Below, piece by piece: positions 1 to 8,003 of a DNA stretch of 64,000 nt. The stretch comes from Paenibacillus sp. FSL W8-0426 (GTDB lineage Bacteria > Bacillota > Bacilli > Paenibacillales > Paenibacillaceae). The stretch is taken from NCBI RefSeq assembly GCF_037969725.1, contig NZ_CP150203.1, positions 1,628,001 to 1,692,000 of the forward strand, given 5' to 3'. Position 1 is the stretch's first letter, and the number at the start of each line of letters is the position of its first letter. The notes beneath the pieces were generated by a model, which searched no databases, was not told the DNA's origin, and saw only the letters and a list, made by a program, of their open reading frames with translations. The translations under genes and the position numbers were made by a program.

Positions 1-2
1 CA

Positions 3-1523
3 AATACGACGAGGCGTACGGTTAGCTTCACGGTGACGGACGGTGTCAATGTGAGCAATACAGCGACACGAATTGTAACGGTCGCGGCCACCAACCAGAC
101 ACCAATTGTGACCACGAGTGGTGGTTCGACCAATTACATTTCAGGGAATAGTACAGCTTCGACTCCGGTCGCTATTGACGGCGGTCTGACGGTTTCTGAT
201 CTTGACAATGAGACCTTGGCCAGCGCAACGGTTAGCATCACGAGCCACTTCGACGCGGGAAAAGATGTGTTGGCTTACATCAATGACGGGAAGACCATGG
301 GAAATATTACGGCAACTTATGATGCTCTCATGGGCATGCTGACGCTGACGTCCGCAGGTGGAACCGCAACGTTGGCGCAGTGGCAGAGTGCGTTGCAAGC
401 CGTTACTTACAATAATACATCCGTCTCTCCAAATACGGCGACGCGCACGATCAGCTTCACCGTAAGCGATGGTACCAAAGTTAGCAGCATCGCAATGAAG
501 AGCGTTACCTTGCAGGCATTAAGCAGTTTAAGGGCTACTCCGAATACGTTAAGCGTACTGACCGGGCAGACGGCATCGGTGGCGGTTACTGCTATTTTTT
601 CAGATCAGGCGCATATAGATGTGACCTCATCGGTAACCTGGACTGTTCGCAATCCGTCAATTGCTAATGTTATCAGTGGGAGAGTTACTGGTAAGGCGAC
701 AGGTAGTACTGTCGTCAGTGCTGTCTATGGAGCCCAATCGGTAGATATAAACGTAACAGTAACCGGCGCGCCAGTTTCGGGGCCAGAATCCTCTACGAGC
801 AGTTCGACCAATACAAGCAGTTCAACCAATACAAGCACTTCAATCGATACGAGCACTCCGGCTAAATCGGACCCTTCAACGCCTCCAGCTCAGGAGACCA
901 AGCATTTTCACGCTCTTGTTGAAACCGATCGCCTCATAGCTTTTATACAAGATGCATTGGCCGGTAACTCTGTAACGTTCCAGGATGTGGCGTCCCATTG
1001 GGCTTCCAAAGATATTTTATCCGCTGCCAAGATAGGAATAATCAATGGCTACCCAGACGGCAGATTCAGACCGGATGCTTCTATTACGAGAGCAGAGTTC
1101 AGCACACTTCTTGTTAAAGCATTTGCCCTACGTTCAGGAAGCGGAACGATTGAGTTACGGGATATTCAGACCTCCTGGGCGCGAGAATCTATAGAAATTC
1201 TTGCTTCCAATGGAGTTATCAACGGGTACTCTGACGGAACGTTCCGTGCTGATCAGAGGATTACACGAGCCGAGATGGTTGCTATGATTTCGAAAATTCT
1301 GATTTTTCAGGATAGTCCATCTGGCGATGCCCCAACATTCGTTGATGTAGCACCCAAGCATTGGGCGAAGGAGATCATAGAAGCGGCTGCAAGGGCTGGA
1401 TTACTCGAGGGCAAGAGCCAAAATAGGTTTGAACCGGACGCCAACCTCACGAGGGCGGAAGCGTTAACGGTGATCATGCGCATGCTGAGAGAGAATCCAA
1501 CGATAGATCAATTGCTGGGTTAA
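3..1523 (+). CDS. SLH-domain surface protein, 3' part (5' truncated by window edge)
   Basis: The reading frame is open to the left edge, so the N-terminus and signal peptide lie outside. Order seen: end of one cadherin-like beta-sandwich repeat, one full repeat of the same kind (about residues 15-165 of the visible part, with the VSDLDNETLASATVSIT stretch), a Big2-type Ig-like domain (about 175-255), a Ser/Thr-rich linker with repeated SSTNTS units, then three S-layer homology domains (about 315-505) carrying NGYPDGRFRPD, NGYSDGTFRAD and EGKSQNRFEPD followed by TRAE. Such proteins are exported and held on the cell wall by SLH binding to pyruvylated secondary polymer. The end of the first repeat resembles the end of the second at the DNA level, so the missing part probably holds more tandem repeats. 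The protein's own function cannot be told. Confidence 0.9.
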   Translation, partial: NTTRRTVSFTVTDGVNVSNTATRIVTVAATNQTPIVTTSGGSTNYISGNSTASTPVAIDGGLTVSDLDNETLASATVSITSHFDAGKDVLAYINDGKTMGNITATYDALMGMLTLTSAGGTATLAQWQSALQAVTYNNTSVSPNTATRTISFTVSDGTKVSSIAMKSVTLQALSSLRATPNTLSVLTGQTASVAVTAIFSDQAHIDVTSSVTWTVRNPSIANVISGRVTGKATGSTVVSAVYGAQSVDINVTVTGAPVSGPESSTSSSTNTSSSTNTSTSIDTSTPAKSDPSTPPAQETKHFHALVETDRLIAFIQDALAGNSVTFQDVASHWASKDILSAAKIGIINGYPDGRFRPDASITRAEFSTLLVKAFALRSGSGTIELRDIQTSWARESIEILASNGVINGYSDGTFRADQRITRAEMVAMISKILIFQDSPSGDAPTFVDVAPKHWAKEIIEAAARAGLLEGKSQNRFEPDANLTRAEALTVIMRMLRENPTIDQLLG

Positions 1524-1575
1524 CCATGAAATAGCTCATAGCTTCTAAGCTGAGTAGAGGTAAGGAATAGATTTG

Positions 1576-1628
1576 TCCCCCCTTGTTGTAACAGGTGTAT
1601 AGCTAAAACCTGCTATAGTGAGGGGGGA
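1576..1628 (+). terminator. hairpin after the SLH gene, possible terminator
   Basis: A C6 run at 1577-1582 pairs with a G6 run at 1622-1627, and ACAGGT pairs with ACCTGC inside with mismatches. There is no good T tract after it, so terminator function is only likely by position. Confidence 0.4.
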
Positions 1629-1697
1629 TACCTATTTAAAATTGGTTTGTTCGACTCCCTATGGGATGAAAAAGAGCTTTCCTTTTTTGTTTTGGAA

Positions 1698-1853
1698 TCA
1701 CATATATTCGACGTGTTCAAAGTCCATTGGGATCATATAGGCATTGGAAAATGAGCATCTGATATATTTCCCTTTTTCACCAAATTTTTCTTCGCAAATA
1801 TCGCCCCATAGGTTATCATATACGTAGTTCAGATTATAAGGCAGAATGTGTTG
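1698..1853 (-). pseudogene. C-terminal gene fragment between the SLH gene and the cassette array
   Basis: On the minus strand an open frame of about 51 codons ends at a TGA (1698-1700) and is opened by a TAA near 1854, with no start codon and no ribosome binding site. It contains NLWGDICEEKFGEKGKYI and ends MIPMDFEHVEYM, which reads like the natural end of a protein and not like a shadow. The upstream part is missing, so this is a remnant. It shows no tyrosine-recombinase motif, so it is not a lost integron integrase as far as can be seen. Family not recognised. Confidence 0.4.
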
Positions 1854-1878
1854 TATTTACGAAGTACATAGATTAGAT
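1851..1878 (+). promoter_or_regulatory. candidate promoter reading into the cassette array
   Basis: TTGTAT (1851-1856), 16 bases, TTAGAT (1873-1878), directly before the first cassette boundary. An integron would have its cassette promoter (Pc) in such a place. The -10 match is imperfect. Confidence 0.3.
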
Positions 1879-1885
1879 GTTATGT
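1879..1885 (+). other. left boundary of the array (GTTATGT, attI-like half or remnant attC right end)
   Basis: GTTATGT is followed by GAAATCATC, the same block that follows the right-hand core of attC sites 1 and 5. No partner AAC core or L arm is visible to its left, so it may be the crossover point of an attI-type site or the surviving end of a lost cassette. Confidence 0.45.
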
Positions 1886-1929
1886 GAAATCATCTCATAG
1901 AAAAGCATTTTACCAAAGGGAGATCAAAA

Positions 1930-2541
1930 ATGAATTCTGAAAATTTTTCATGGACAGAAGTCTACTCGTCTTGGAAATATTTTGTTGAAAATTATAGCTG
2001 CAAATCTATTGAAGACCCGATCTTCAAACAAGTTCAAATACAATCACAATCGAATCCTAATCTCAACATTGGAACTGGAATAATAGATTGGTGGCCGACT
2101 AATGAAATTGAATATAGAACAAAAAAGTTAAATGATAGAGGTATCCTAGGTGCTGATTGGGATACGGTAGTAGGTTTTAACCGAACTGCTGAAATGTTAT
2201 GGGAAAACAAAGAAAATAATGAAAAACAAGCTCTGATTTGGATTGCTGCTGGATTGAATGAAATATTAACTCATCTCCCAGAAGAATGGAGAGGAAACAC
2301 GTATAGATTTATCTACGAAACTAAATTGAATATTATGAAAGAATTTAAAGATAGAAATATGTGGACATGGCACGCCTCGACCAAGAATTTCTTGCCTGTC
2401 AAAGTTAATAAATTCATGCAATTATATTCTGCCCCGATGGAGATATATAACTTAATAAATATTATAGCTATCGATAATGCTTTTTCAAGAAATGCATGGA
2501 CATTAGTGCATGTTTCTCGAGAAGAAGATGACTTCGACTAA
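1930..2541 (+). CDS. hypothetical protein, cassette 1
   Basis: A 203-residue soluble protein, family not recognised. Start at the ATG after AAAGGGAG. It is rich in Trp, Asn, Glu and Lys, predicted mostly helical, and ends in an acidic REEDDFD tail. It has no signal peptide or membrane segment. The TAA stop lies inside the left core of the next attC site, typical of cassettes in which the gene fills the whole module. By company (nuclease-like and HEPN-like cassettes) it may be a conflict or stress gene, but nothing in the sequence itself proves that. Confidence 0.75.
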   Translation: MNSENFSWTEVYSSWKYFVENYSCKSIEDPIFKQVQIQSQSNPNLNIGTGIIDWWPTNEIEYRTKKLNDRGILGADWDTVVGFNRTAEMLWENKENNEKQALIWIAAGLNEILTHLPEEWRGNTYRFIYETKLNIMKEFKDRNMWTWHASTKNFLPVKVNKFMQLYSAPMEIYNLINIIAIDNAFSRNAWTLVHVSREEDDFD

Positions 2542-2631
2542 CATAATATTCACGCTGCGGGCATTCGTCCTGGATCCGGCATTCGCCTGACACCCAACAT
2601 TCGTTGGGTCGTGAATACGGGAACGTTATGA
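2536..2631 (+). other. attC-like site 1
   Basis: Left core GACTAAC (2536-2542), right core GTTATGA (2625-2631), inner arms ATTCACG and CGTGAAT, and a small hairpin ACCCAAC-att-cGTTGGGT just before the right arm. 96 bp. Confidence 0.8.
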
Positions 2632-3429
2632 GAAATCATCAAAACATAGGAGGTATAAGAGACGAGTTTTATCTGGGGAAGAGTCCCCAAGAAGCGTATC
2701 AAAACCCTTATGAGTACGAAGCTCAAAATCAGTTTTACAGAGAAACCAGTAAATTATTAAAGCTATTATTTGAACATATGATAAAAAATCAGGTACATAT
2801 GTACGTGACGATCCAAGTGCTGAAAAGGCTATTTGGATGTTATCTCTTGATTCTCTAGAATCTTTAATTGATTGTCTTGATTTACTTAGAGATAAGAAGC
2901 ATAGGATTGCAGGTAGGCTATTTCGTGATGCTGTAGAAACAATGGATATAGCCTCTTATATTAATTCCAACGATCCAAAAAAAGATAAGCACTTAAGAGA
3001 CTGGTATAAAGATAAAGCCATACTAAATAGCATCTATAAAAAATATATAAAAGAAAACGATGAACAGGAGTGGGAAGTACTACAAAAATACTATAAAAAA
3101 TTATCCAGAATTAATCATAGAACATATAGATCCTTAGCGTTTTCTTACTCATTAGGAAGTAAAGAAAGGCTGATATATGAGGGGGGGATATGAGAGCGGA
3201 TTAATGGTTCCTCCTTATGTGATCGCAATGTATTATGCTCTACTTAGTGGTTAAATCAGTCATTTCGTATTGAGAGTAGTTGATTGCAGTTGATTGCAGA
3301 TTGATTTCTGCCGAAGAAGTAGATACATTTTGGGATCAGGCTTTAGAAGAGGAAGTTATAGAAAGAAAATTTGTTTCGCCCAAAGAAATATTTGAAAGAT
3401 TTATCAAAGAGACTGATAACATCGCATAA
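2628..3429 (+). pseudogene. frameshifted gene of cassette 2
   Basis: One protein appears to be spread over several frames. The first part (from about 2628, AGGAGG near 2649) reads to a run of six A at 2783-2788. One extra A would join it to the next frame, giving KKSGTYVRDDPSAEKAIW and then a helical stretch with RLFRDAVETMDIA. A run of seven G at 3181-3187 ends that frame, and one G fewer would continue it through GYESGLMVPPYVIAMYY to a TAA near 3254. A last open stretch (3280-3429, ...FWDQALEEEVIERKF...) ends in the next attC core. A tandem GTTGATTGCA repeat lies just before it. The breaks may be true decay, phase variation at homopolymers, or read errors. A helical DUF5677-like or HEPN-like relation is possible but unproven. 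Confidence 0.6.
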
Positions 3430-3519
3430 CATAATATTCACGCTGCGGGCATATGCCTTTGGTCCGACATTCGTCGGACACCCAGAATGAGCTGGGTCGT
3501 GAATACAGGAACGTTATAG
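3424..3519 (+). other. attC-like site 2
   Basis: Left core GCATAAC (3424-3430), right core GTTATAG (3513-3519), arms ATTCACG/CGTGAAT. The centre holds three short hairpins: GGCATATGCC, GTCCGAC-att-CGTCGGAC and CCCAG-aatga-GCTGGG. 96 bp. Confidence 0.85.
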
Positions 3520-3547
3520 GAAATCAGTGCAAATAGGAGAGAAGTGA

Positions 3548-4822
3548 ATGATAGTCACCATATCCGACTTTTTACAGTCTGTAATGAACAAAGAAAAAGA
3601 ACTAATTAAAAAATATGAAATTGTACGACATGGTCCAACAATTGGTGATATGTATGAAGGCCTTACATCAGATTTATTGAACAAGGCTATATTTGAAGGG
3701 CTAGATGTTCGAATTGCATCAGGCAAAATAAAAAATAAAGAAGGGGAATTTAGTAATGAAATTGATTGCATGATAGTAGAAGGGGAAGGTGAGCGAATTC
3801 CTTATACAGACAAATACATATATGATATGACACAAGTAATAGCTGTATTAGAAATTAAAAAAAACTTATACATCGATAATTTGATTGATTCTTATAATAA
3901 GATGAAGAAAATTTATAATTTGTCTGATCTAGACCCGGAATTATTAAACATGCGAGGGTTTAGAGATGCGTTTAGACATATTGTAAAGGCGGAATTACCT
4001 TCTTATGAAGAAGTACAGACATCGCTAGATTATAATAAACAAATTATATACCATAACTTATTAATTGAAGAAATGCTGCCTGTAAGAATTATTTTCGGAT
4101 ACTATGGCTATAAAACAGAATATGCTTTGAGAGAAGCATTTTTTAGATATTTGTCTAATAACTCGAATATTACAGGTCATAGTCCAGCAGTATTTCCAGA
4201 TCTAATTATATGTGATAATAGTTCATTGGCTAAATTAGATGCTATGCCTTATATAGGTAGAATAGATGAGAAAGGATATTGGGATTTTTATGGTTCATCG
4301 ATTCATAATCCGCTATTACTTCTTTTAGAATTTATTTGGACTAAACTTAGTTATCGATATAATTTAAATAGCAATATTTTTGGTGAAGATCTTGAATTCG
4401 AAAGCTTTCATCCTTATCTAAAAGGAAAAGCTCATAGAATGGATGACGGTACATTAGGTTGGGAAATAAGATATCAATATATAAAAAAAAGTAATTTGAG
4501 TCACGAGCCTAGTTTTATTGAATGGGAGCCTGCGGAGCTAAATGAAGTAGAATGGTTTGTAGTAAATTGGTTATGCATGTATTGTGAGCTAAATATTAAT
4601 AAGCCAGGATTTAGAAACTGGCTTGATGAAAAGACTGTAACATTAGAAACTATGATTGAGGGTCTGACACAAAAAAACTTAATAGCATTTAATAACGATC
4701 AAATTACACTCCTAACTGACCAATGTCAGGTTGTTACACTAAATGGAAAATGGTATGCTGCTGAGAATAAGTCAGGAAGGCTAACAAACTGGATCAATAA
4801 AATTATGAATAATAGAGAATAA
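3548..4822 (+). CDS. DUF6602-like PD-(D/E)XK nuclease-fold protein, cassette 3
   Basis: A 424-residue protein; start after AGGAGAG. The N-terminal third resembles the DUF6602 family: GPTIGDMYEGLTSDLL (about 29-44), then EIDCMIV with D73, and AVLEIKKNLY with E102 and K104. D73 followed by E102-x-K104 is the active-site pattern of PD-(D/E)XK nucleases, with E37 as a likely helper. The C-terminal part (about 280-424) is not recognised and could act in target recognition. Proteins of this kind are often found in defence islands. Family assignment is from memory of motifs; nuclease activity is inference. It is the largest cassette in the array. Confidence 0.7.
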   Translation: MIVTISDFLQSVMNKEKELIKKYEIVRHGPTIGDMYEGLTSDLLNKAIFEGLDVRIASGKIKNKEGEFSNEIDCMIVEGEGERIPYTDKYIYDMTQVIAVLEIKKNLYIDNLIDSYNKMKKIYNLSDLDPELLNMRGFRDAFRHIVKAELPSYEEVQTSLDYNKQIIYHNLLIEEMLPVRIIFGYYGYKTEYALREAFFRYLSNNSNITGHSPAVFPDLIICDNSSLAKLDAMPYIGRIDEKGYWDFYGSSIHNPLLLLLEFIWTKLSYRYNLNSNIFGEDLEFESFHPYLKGKAHRMDDGTLGWEIRYQYIKKSNLSHEPSFIEWEPAELNEVEWFVVNWLCMYCELNINKPGFRNWLDEKTVTLETMIEGLTQKNLIAFNNDQITLLTDQCQVVTLNGKWYAAENKSGRLTNWINKIMNNRE

Positions 4823-4866
4823 AATTAGACAAGCGTTATAAGTAGTTCAAAGTAGGAACAGACATC

Positions 4867-5013
4867 ATATAACAAAATATTCACGCTACGGGATTAATCC
4901 CCTTAGTTGTCAGAAGGAAAAATTCGAAGAAGTAGCTCAGCCAACAACTCCCCTAGCCTAAGATAAGAGCCTATCTAAGGCTGGTGAATTTCGTTAATAC
5001 AGGAATGTTACGG
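4867..5013 (+). other. attC-like site 3
   Basis: Left core ATATAAC (4867-4873), right core GTTACGG (5007-5013), left arm ATTCACG; right arm is degenerate. A long hairpin AGCCTAAGATA...TATCTAAGGCT fills the centre. 147 bp. A CAAGCGTTATAA stretch just upstream (4829-4840) recurs at the terminal site near 13198. Confidence 0.7.
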
Positions 5014-5052
5014 GAAATCCGGCAAATACATAAATGAAAAATGGAGAAGAAG

Positions 5053-5649
5053 ATGAAGAAATTTAAAGTTTTTTTTGAATGGGAATTTCAAACACTTGTA
5101 TTTTTTTTAGAAAATGCCTCAAATCATTTTTTGAATAAAAGTTATAATAATACCCAAACTGATATATTTGTATCATCAGACGGTAAAATGTCAGATTATG
5201 AATTGTCTATAACCTCTCTCATGTTAACTTTTGAATCAACAATAAATAAATTGAATAATATAGTAGATTTTGCGTTGTTATGCTTTGTAAATAATATTTC
5301 GAATTTTCATGAAGATACGTTGGATATATTAGAGATTCAAAAGCAATTGAAAGCATCTAGATCTACTTTATTAAATACTCTTAAACATGACGGAATTTAT
5401 TATGATAAACTCCCGGGATGGAATCATGTAATTAATGTAAGAGATGATTCAAATGCTATAAAACATCGTGGTGGAATCCATGTACCAGTTGAGTCTCTCT
5501 ATAATATACCTATTTCAAAAAATGTAGATCTTCGGAAAGAGAAGATGACTGACTATATTAATGGTATCAAGACATGGCTATTTAATTTAATCGATGAGAT
5601 AGAGCGTAATTCAATGAATAAGGATAGTACAAAAGATGGTGAGCAATGA
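5053..5649 (+). CDS. helical protein with HEPN-like R...KH motif, cassette 4
   Basis: A 198-residue protein. The ATG at 5053 is preferred over the one at 5041 because GGAG stands six bases before it. The chain is predicted almost wholly helical. Near the C-terminus it has R130-DDSNAIK-H138 followed by RGG. A conserved Arg with a His some residues later in the last helices is the mark of HEPN-fold proteins, many of which are RNases or toxins, although the usual spacing is four to six residues and here it is seven. I therefore call it HEPN-like only. No signal peptide or membrane segment. No partner antitoxin is seen in the cassette. Confidence 0.65.
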   Translation: MKKFKVFFEWEFQTLVFFLENASNHFLNKSYNNTQTDIFVSSDGKMSDYELSITSLMLTFESTINKLNNIVDFALLCFVNNISNFHEDTLDILEIQKQLKASRSTLLNTLKHDGIYYDKLPGWNHVINVRDDSNAIKHRGGIHVPVESLYNIPISKNVDLRKEKMTDYINGIKTWLFNLIDEIERNSMNKDSTKDGEQ

Positions 5650-5678
5650 GTATGCATTTCAAAGAAGTGCCAGACATC

Positions 5679-5803
5679 CTATAACATAACATTCACGCTG
5701 TGGACCGGCCTCGCCGATCCTTGGTCCTGGAAGTAAGAGCAAGGAAGCAATTGCCGGGACACATTCACCTTTGGTGGATGTCGTGAATGCGGAAACGTTA
5801 TGG
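5679..5803 (+). other. attC-like site 4
   Basis: Left core CTATAAC (5679-5685; a second ACATAAC overlaps at 5684-5690), right core GTTATGG (5797-5803), arms ATTCACG/CGTGAAT, hairpin ACATTCACC-ttt-GGTGGATGT before the right arm. 125 bp. Confidence 0.8.
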
Positions 5804-5863
5804 GACAAGTTCACCAAAGCAAATAAAGATATAATTGATAAAATCAATATATGGAGGAATTAT

Positions 5864-6658
5864 ATGAACTTATATGAAGTTGATTATACTAAACCAACAG
5901 GAAAATACGTAGCAGCTATTAAAGAATATAATGAATTTTGGAGTCAGGGACAAATTGATTTTTCCAAAGCTTCCGATCCAATTGAAAAGTTTGATGATGA
6001 GACGAGAAAGTTTATTTATAACTTCAATACTAAATTTCCCAATAATGTTGTATGGCATTATCATAGAGATAGAACATCTGTAGATTTAGAAGTAAATGCA
6101 CTAAGGAAGGTCATTAATTCTGCGAAAAATGAGCATGATATTCAAGATTACATTAAGAAAAATAGAAAGTGGTTTATCCCGGCTTCAATATTTAAAGAGT
6201 ATAATTTTGGTCACAAAGAGACGTATCTCTTTCCAGAAATGAAGTTAGGAAGTAGCATGCAAGCAGATTATGTTTTATGTGGTAGAAACTCTGATGGATA
6301 CAGCTTAATCCTTGTTGAATTCGAATCACCGGCTTCAACATTTGTTTTAACTGATGGTTATAAATTATCAGCATCGGCTAATTCTGGCTTAGGTCAGATT
6401 AATCAATGGAAAGAGTGGATGGAATCAAATAATACAACATTTTTTAATGAGCATAAATTTACTGAGAAAGGCATAAATGTTCCTATTACAAGGATTCACT
6501 ATTGTTTAGTGATTAGCAGAAGAAATCAAATGGAGACAAATGATAGAGATCGAAAAAATAGAATAATTATTGAATCAACGAATTTAAATATAATTAATTA
6601 CGATAGAGTGTGTGATTATGTTTCTAATCTAGTTGAAGGATATAGTACTTATAGATAA
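5864..6658 (+). CDS. sduA: Shedu-like (SduA, DUF4263) antiphage nuclease, cassette 5
   Basis: A 264-residue protein. The frame is open further up, but that part runs through the attC site; the ATG at 5864 has GGAGG six bases before it. The C-terminal domain (about 90-240) carries the features of DUF4263/Shedu nucleases: a HDIQDYIKKNRKWFIP lead, LFPEMKLGSSMQADYVL with D135, LILVEFE with E152 and E154, and a later GQINQWKEW with Q178. D135 with the VEFE strand fits the PD-(D/E)XK fold. Shedu is a known single-gene antiphage system. Here it is carried as a cassette between two attC-like sites. The N-terminal 85 residues are not recognised and may sense infection. Confidence 0.8.
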   Translation: MNLYEVDYTKPTGKYVAAIKEYNEFWSQGQIDFSKASDPIEKFDDETRKFIYNFNTKFPNNVVWHYHRDRTSVDLEVNALRKVINSAKNEHDIQDYIKKNRKWFIPASIFKEYNFGHKETYLFPEMKLGSSMQADYVLCGRNSDGYSLILVEFESPASTFVLTDGYKLSASANSGLGQINQWKEWMESNNTTFFNEHKFTEKGINVPITRIHYCLVISRRNQMETNDRDRKNRIIIESTNLNIINYDRVCDYVSNLVEGYSTYR

Positions 6659-6683
6659 AAACATAATATCTGGTGAAATCATC

Positions 6684-6806
6684 CCATAACACGTCGATTC
6701 CCACCATTCCCCTTGATGTCGCGGTTTTTGCGAAGCAAGCACCGCGACACTTTTTCCGCTAAGGCGTTAAAAGAGGGGGACAGCGGGAATCGCGGGAACG
6801 TTAAAC
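6684..6806 (+). other. attC-like site 5 (divergent)
   Basis: Left core CCATAAC (6684-6690), right core GTTAAAC (6800-6806). The inner arms differ from the rest: CGATTCCC and GGGAATCG pair with each other, so the fold is kept while the sequence is not. A strong hairpin TGTCGCGGT...ACCGCGACA fills the centre. 123 bp. Confidence 0.7.
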
Positions 6807-6836
6807 GAAATCATCAAAGACGGAGAGGGATTAAAA

Positions 6837-7445
6837 ATGTTTAAGGACAGAGTATATATTTCACCAAGATACTATCTTGAAGATTACTTAGCATTGAATT
6901 TATCTTTAACAAGTGATGAGCAAACTTGGCAGCGAGCGATAAACATATTTTCAGATCGAATTGAAGGAAGGTTTCTACTTCTGATACAAGAATATTCTGA
7001 TAACATAACGGCAAATTATAGATATATTGATTATAGTTTTAGCACAATGGCATTATGTAGTTTGCTTATTGAAACGCTTCATCAGTTTTATAATGGGCTT
7101 GATGTTACAGTTTTCAGAGGACATAAAGAAGCATTTGTACAATTTTTGACTAAAAGTAATTATTTCGGGGGCTATTTTACACGAAGAACAGCCAGTTTTT
7201 TTTATTCAGATATTAGAAATGGAATATTGCATCAAGCGCAGACAAAAAGAAATACTCAGCTTACTTTTGAACAAGAAAACATGATTATTGAAATCGAAAA
7301 CGGAATTAGTTTAGATGTAATTAAATTTAAAGATGAATTACTTAACGAATACCAAGAATACTTGGAGAGACTAAATAACAATAGTAATTATGAACTGAGA
7401 GAAAATTTTATCAAAAAAATGGATTATATTACAACGAGAATTTAG
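6837..7445 (+). CDS. HEPN-like protein with Rx4H motif, cassette 6
   Basis: A 202-residue, largely helical protein; start after GGAGAGGG. Residues R127-NGIL-H132, followed by QAQTK, match the Rx4-6H active-site motif of HEPN RNases, and the preceding helices (CSLLIETLHQFYNG, FYSDIRNG) are what the fold would show. HEPN proteins act as toxins or antiphage RNases, often together with a nucleotidyltransferase antitoxin; none is present in this cassette. The motif is visible; RNase activity is inference. No membrane segment. Confidence 0.7.
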   Translation: MFKDRVYISPRYYLEDYLALNLSLTSDEQTWQRAINIFSDRIEGRFLLLIQEYSDNITANYRYIDYSFSTMALCSLLIETLHQFYNGLDVTVFRGHKEAFVQFLTKSNYFGGYFTRRTASFFYSDIRNGILHQAQTKRNTQLTFEQENMIIEIENGISLDVIKFKDELLNEYQEYLERLNNNSNYELRENFIKKMDYITTRI

Positions 7446-7473
7446 TAATGCGGATACTCAGTACAATGAATTC

Positions 7474-7589
7474 GTTTAACAATATATTCAAGCAGCAGCT
7501 CTGTAGGAGCCTTGGTCTGCGGGAAGGATTTCGAAGAGGAATATCAGGAGAAAACCCCTTTGGGGTTTATGAATACAGGAACGTTATCA
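7474..7589 (+). other. attC-like site 6
   Basis: Left core GTTTAAC (7474-7480) fits RYYYAAC exactly; right core GTTATCA (7583-7589); arms ATATTCA/TGAATAC; hairpin AAACCCC-ttt-GGGGTTT before the right arm. 116 bp. Confidence 0.8.
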
Positions 7590-7615
7590 GAAATCTAATC
7601 AAGGGAGCAAAAAAA

Positions 7616-7690
7616 ATGAATTTCTTAGAATTAGAGTATTGTGAGAAATGTAAAACACAAGAGTGTACGATGCCAGAGATTACACAGTTT
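7616..7690 (+). pseudogene. N-terminal stub of a cassette gene cut by an IS30 remnant (cassette 7)
   Basis: A well-placed ATG (AAGGGAG before it) opens MNFLELEYCEKCKTQECTMP, about 25 codons with a CxxC...C pattern that suggests a zinc-binding start. At about 7690 the sequence runs into transposon-derived DNA on the other strand. The rest of the gene is not found, so it was lost when the IS element inserted or decayed. Confidence 0.5.
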
Positions 7691-7925
7691 AGCTCTCTTG
7701 AGAGTTTTCCGCGCAGTACGAGTGTTCTGCTGTATTTCGGCGGAGTTCCCGGCCAATGGTGCATGATGTCTGCCAAGTTCCTGGGCAATCGCTCTGGTAC
7801 TTTTCCCCTGCTGGTGGAGGATTTCTAGCTTGCTTCGCTCGATTATGCTAAGATGTGTGTAGCTCATGGTGGATTCTCCTTGTGTGAATGGTTGTTGTGG
7901 TGACTTCATTCTACACCAATCCGGC
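7690..7925 (-). mobile_element. decayed IS30-family insertion sequence, 5' end only
   Basis: On the minus strand an ATG at 7867, with GGAG before it, opens MSYTHLSIIERSKLEILHQQ and ...STRAIAQELGRHH, the typical N-terminal helix-turn-helix of IS30-family transposases. A one-base shift follows: the expected TIGRELRRNTAEHSYCAEN continues in the next frame and then hits a stop, and the catalytic DDE part is gone. The upstream edge near 7905-7925 (TGGTGTAGAATGAAGTC on the minus strand) may be the terminal repeat. It is a dead remnant that broke one cassette and probably removed the attC site between the stub and the next gene. Confidence 0.75.
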
Positions 7926-8003
7926 CATGGGCCCTTTGTCTTTTTATTTCCAGTACGTGTCGCACTTCATATTACAACCCGTCAAATGAAAAGGAGAGCA
8001 ATT

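Noticed and set aside
4829..4840. A second attC core after the DUF6602-like gene (GCGTTATAAG).
   Set aside because: No AAC partner at a fitting distance and no inner arms; site 3 begins 27 bases later. Kept only as a shared motif with the terminal site.
5771..5863. An upstream start for the Shedu-like protein.
   Set aside because: It would translate through the attC site; the ATG at 5864 has a much better ribosome site.
7448..7828. A 126-codon plus-strand ORF across attC site 6 and the IS remnant.
   Set aside because: It runs through the attC site and then antisense to the IS30 transposase start; only the first 25 codons from 7616 look like a real gene start.
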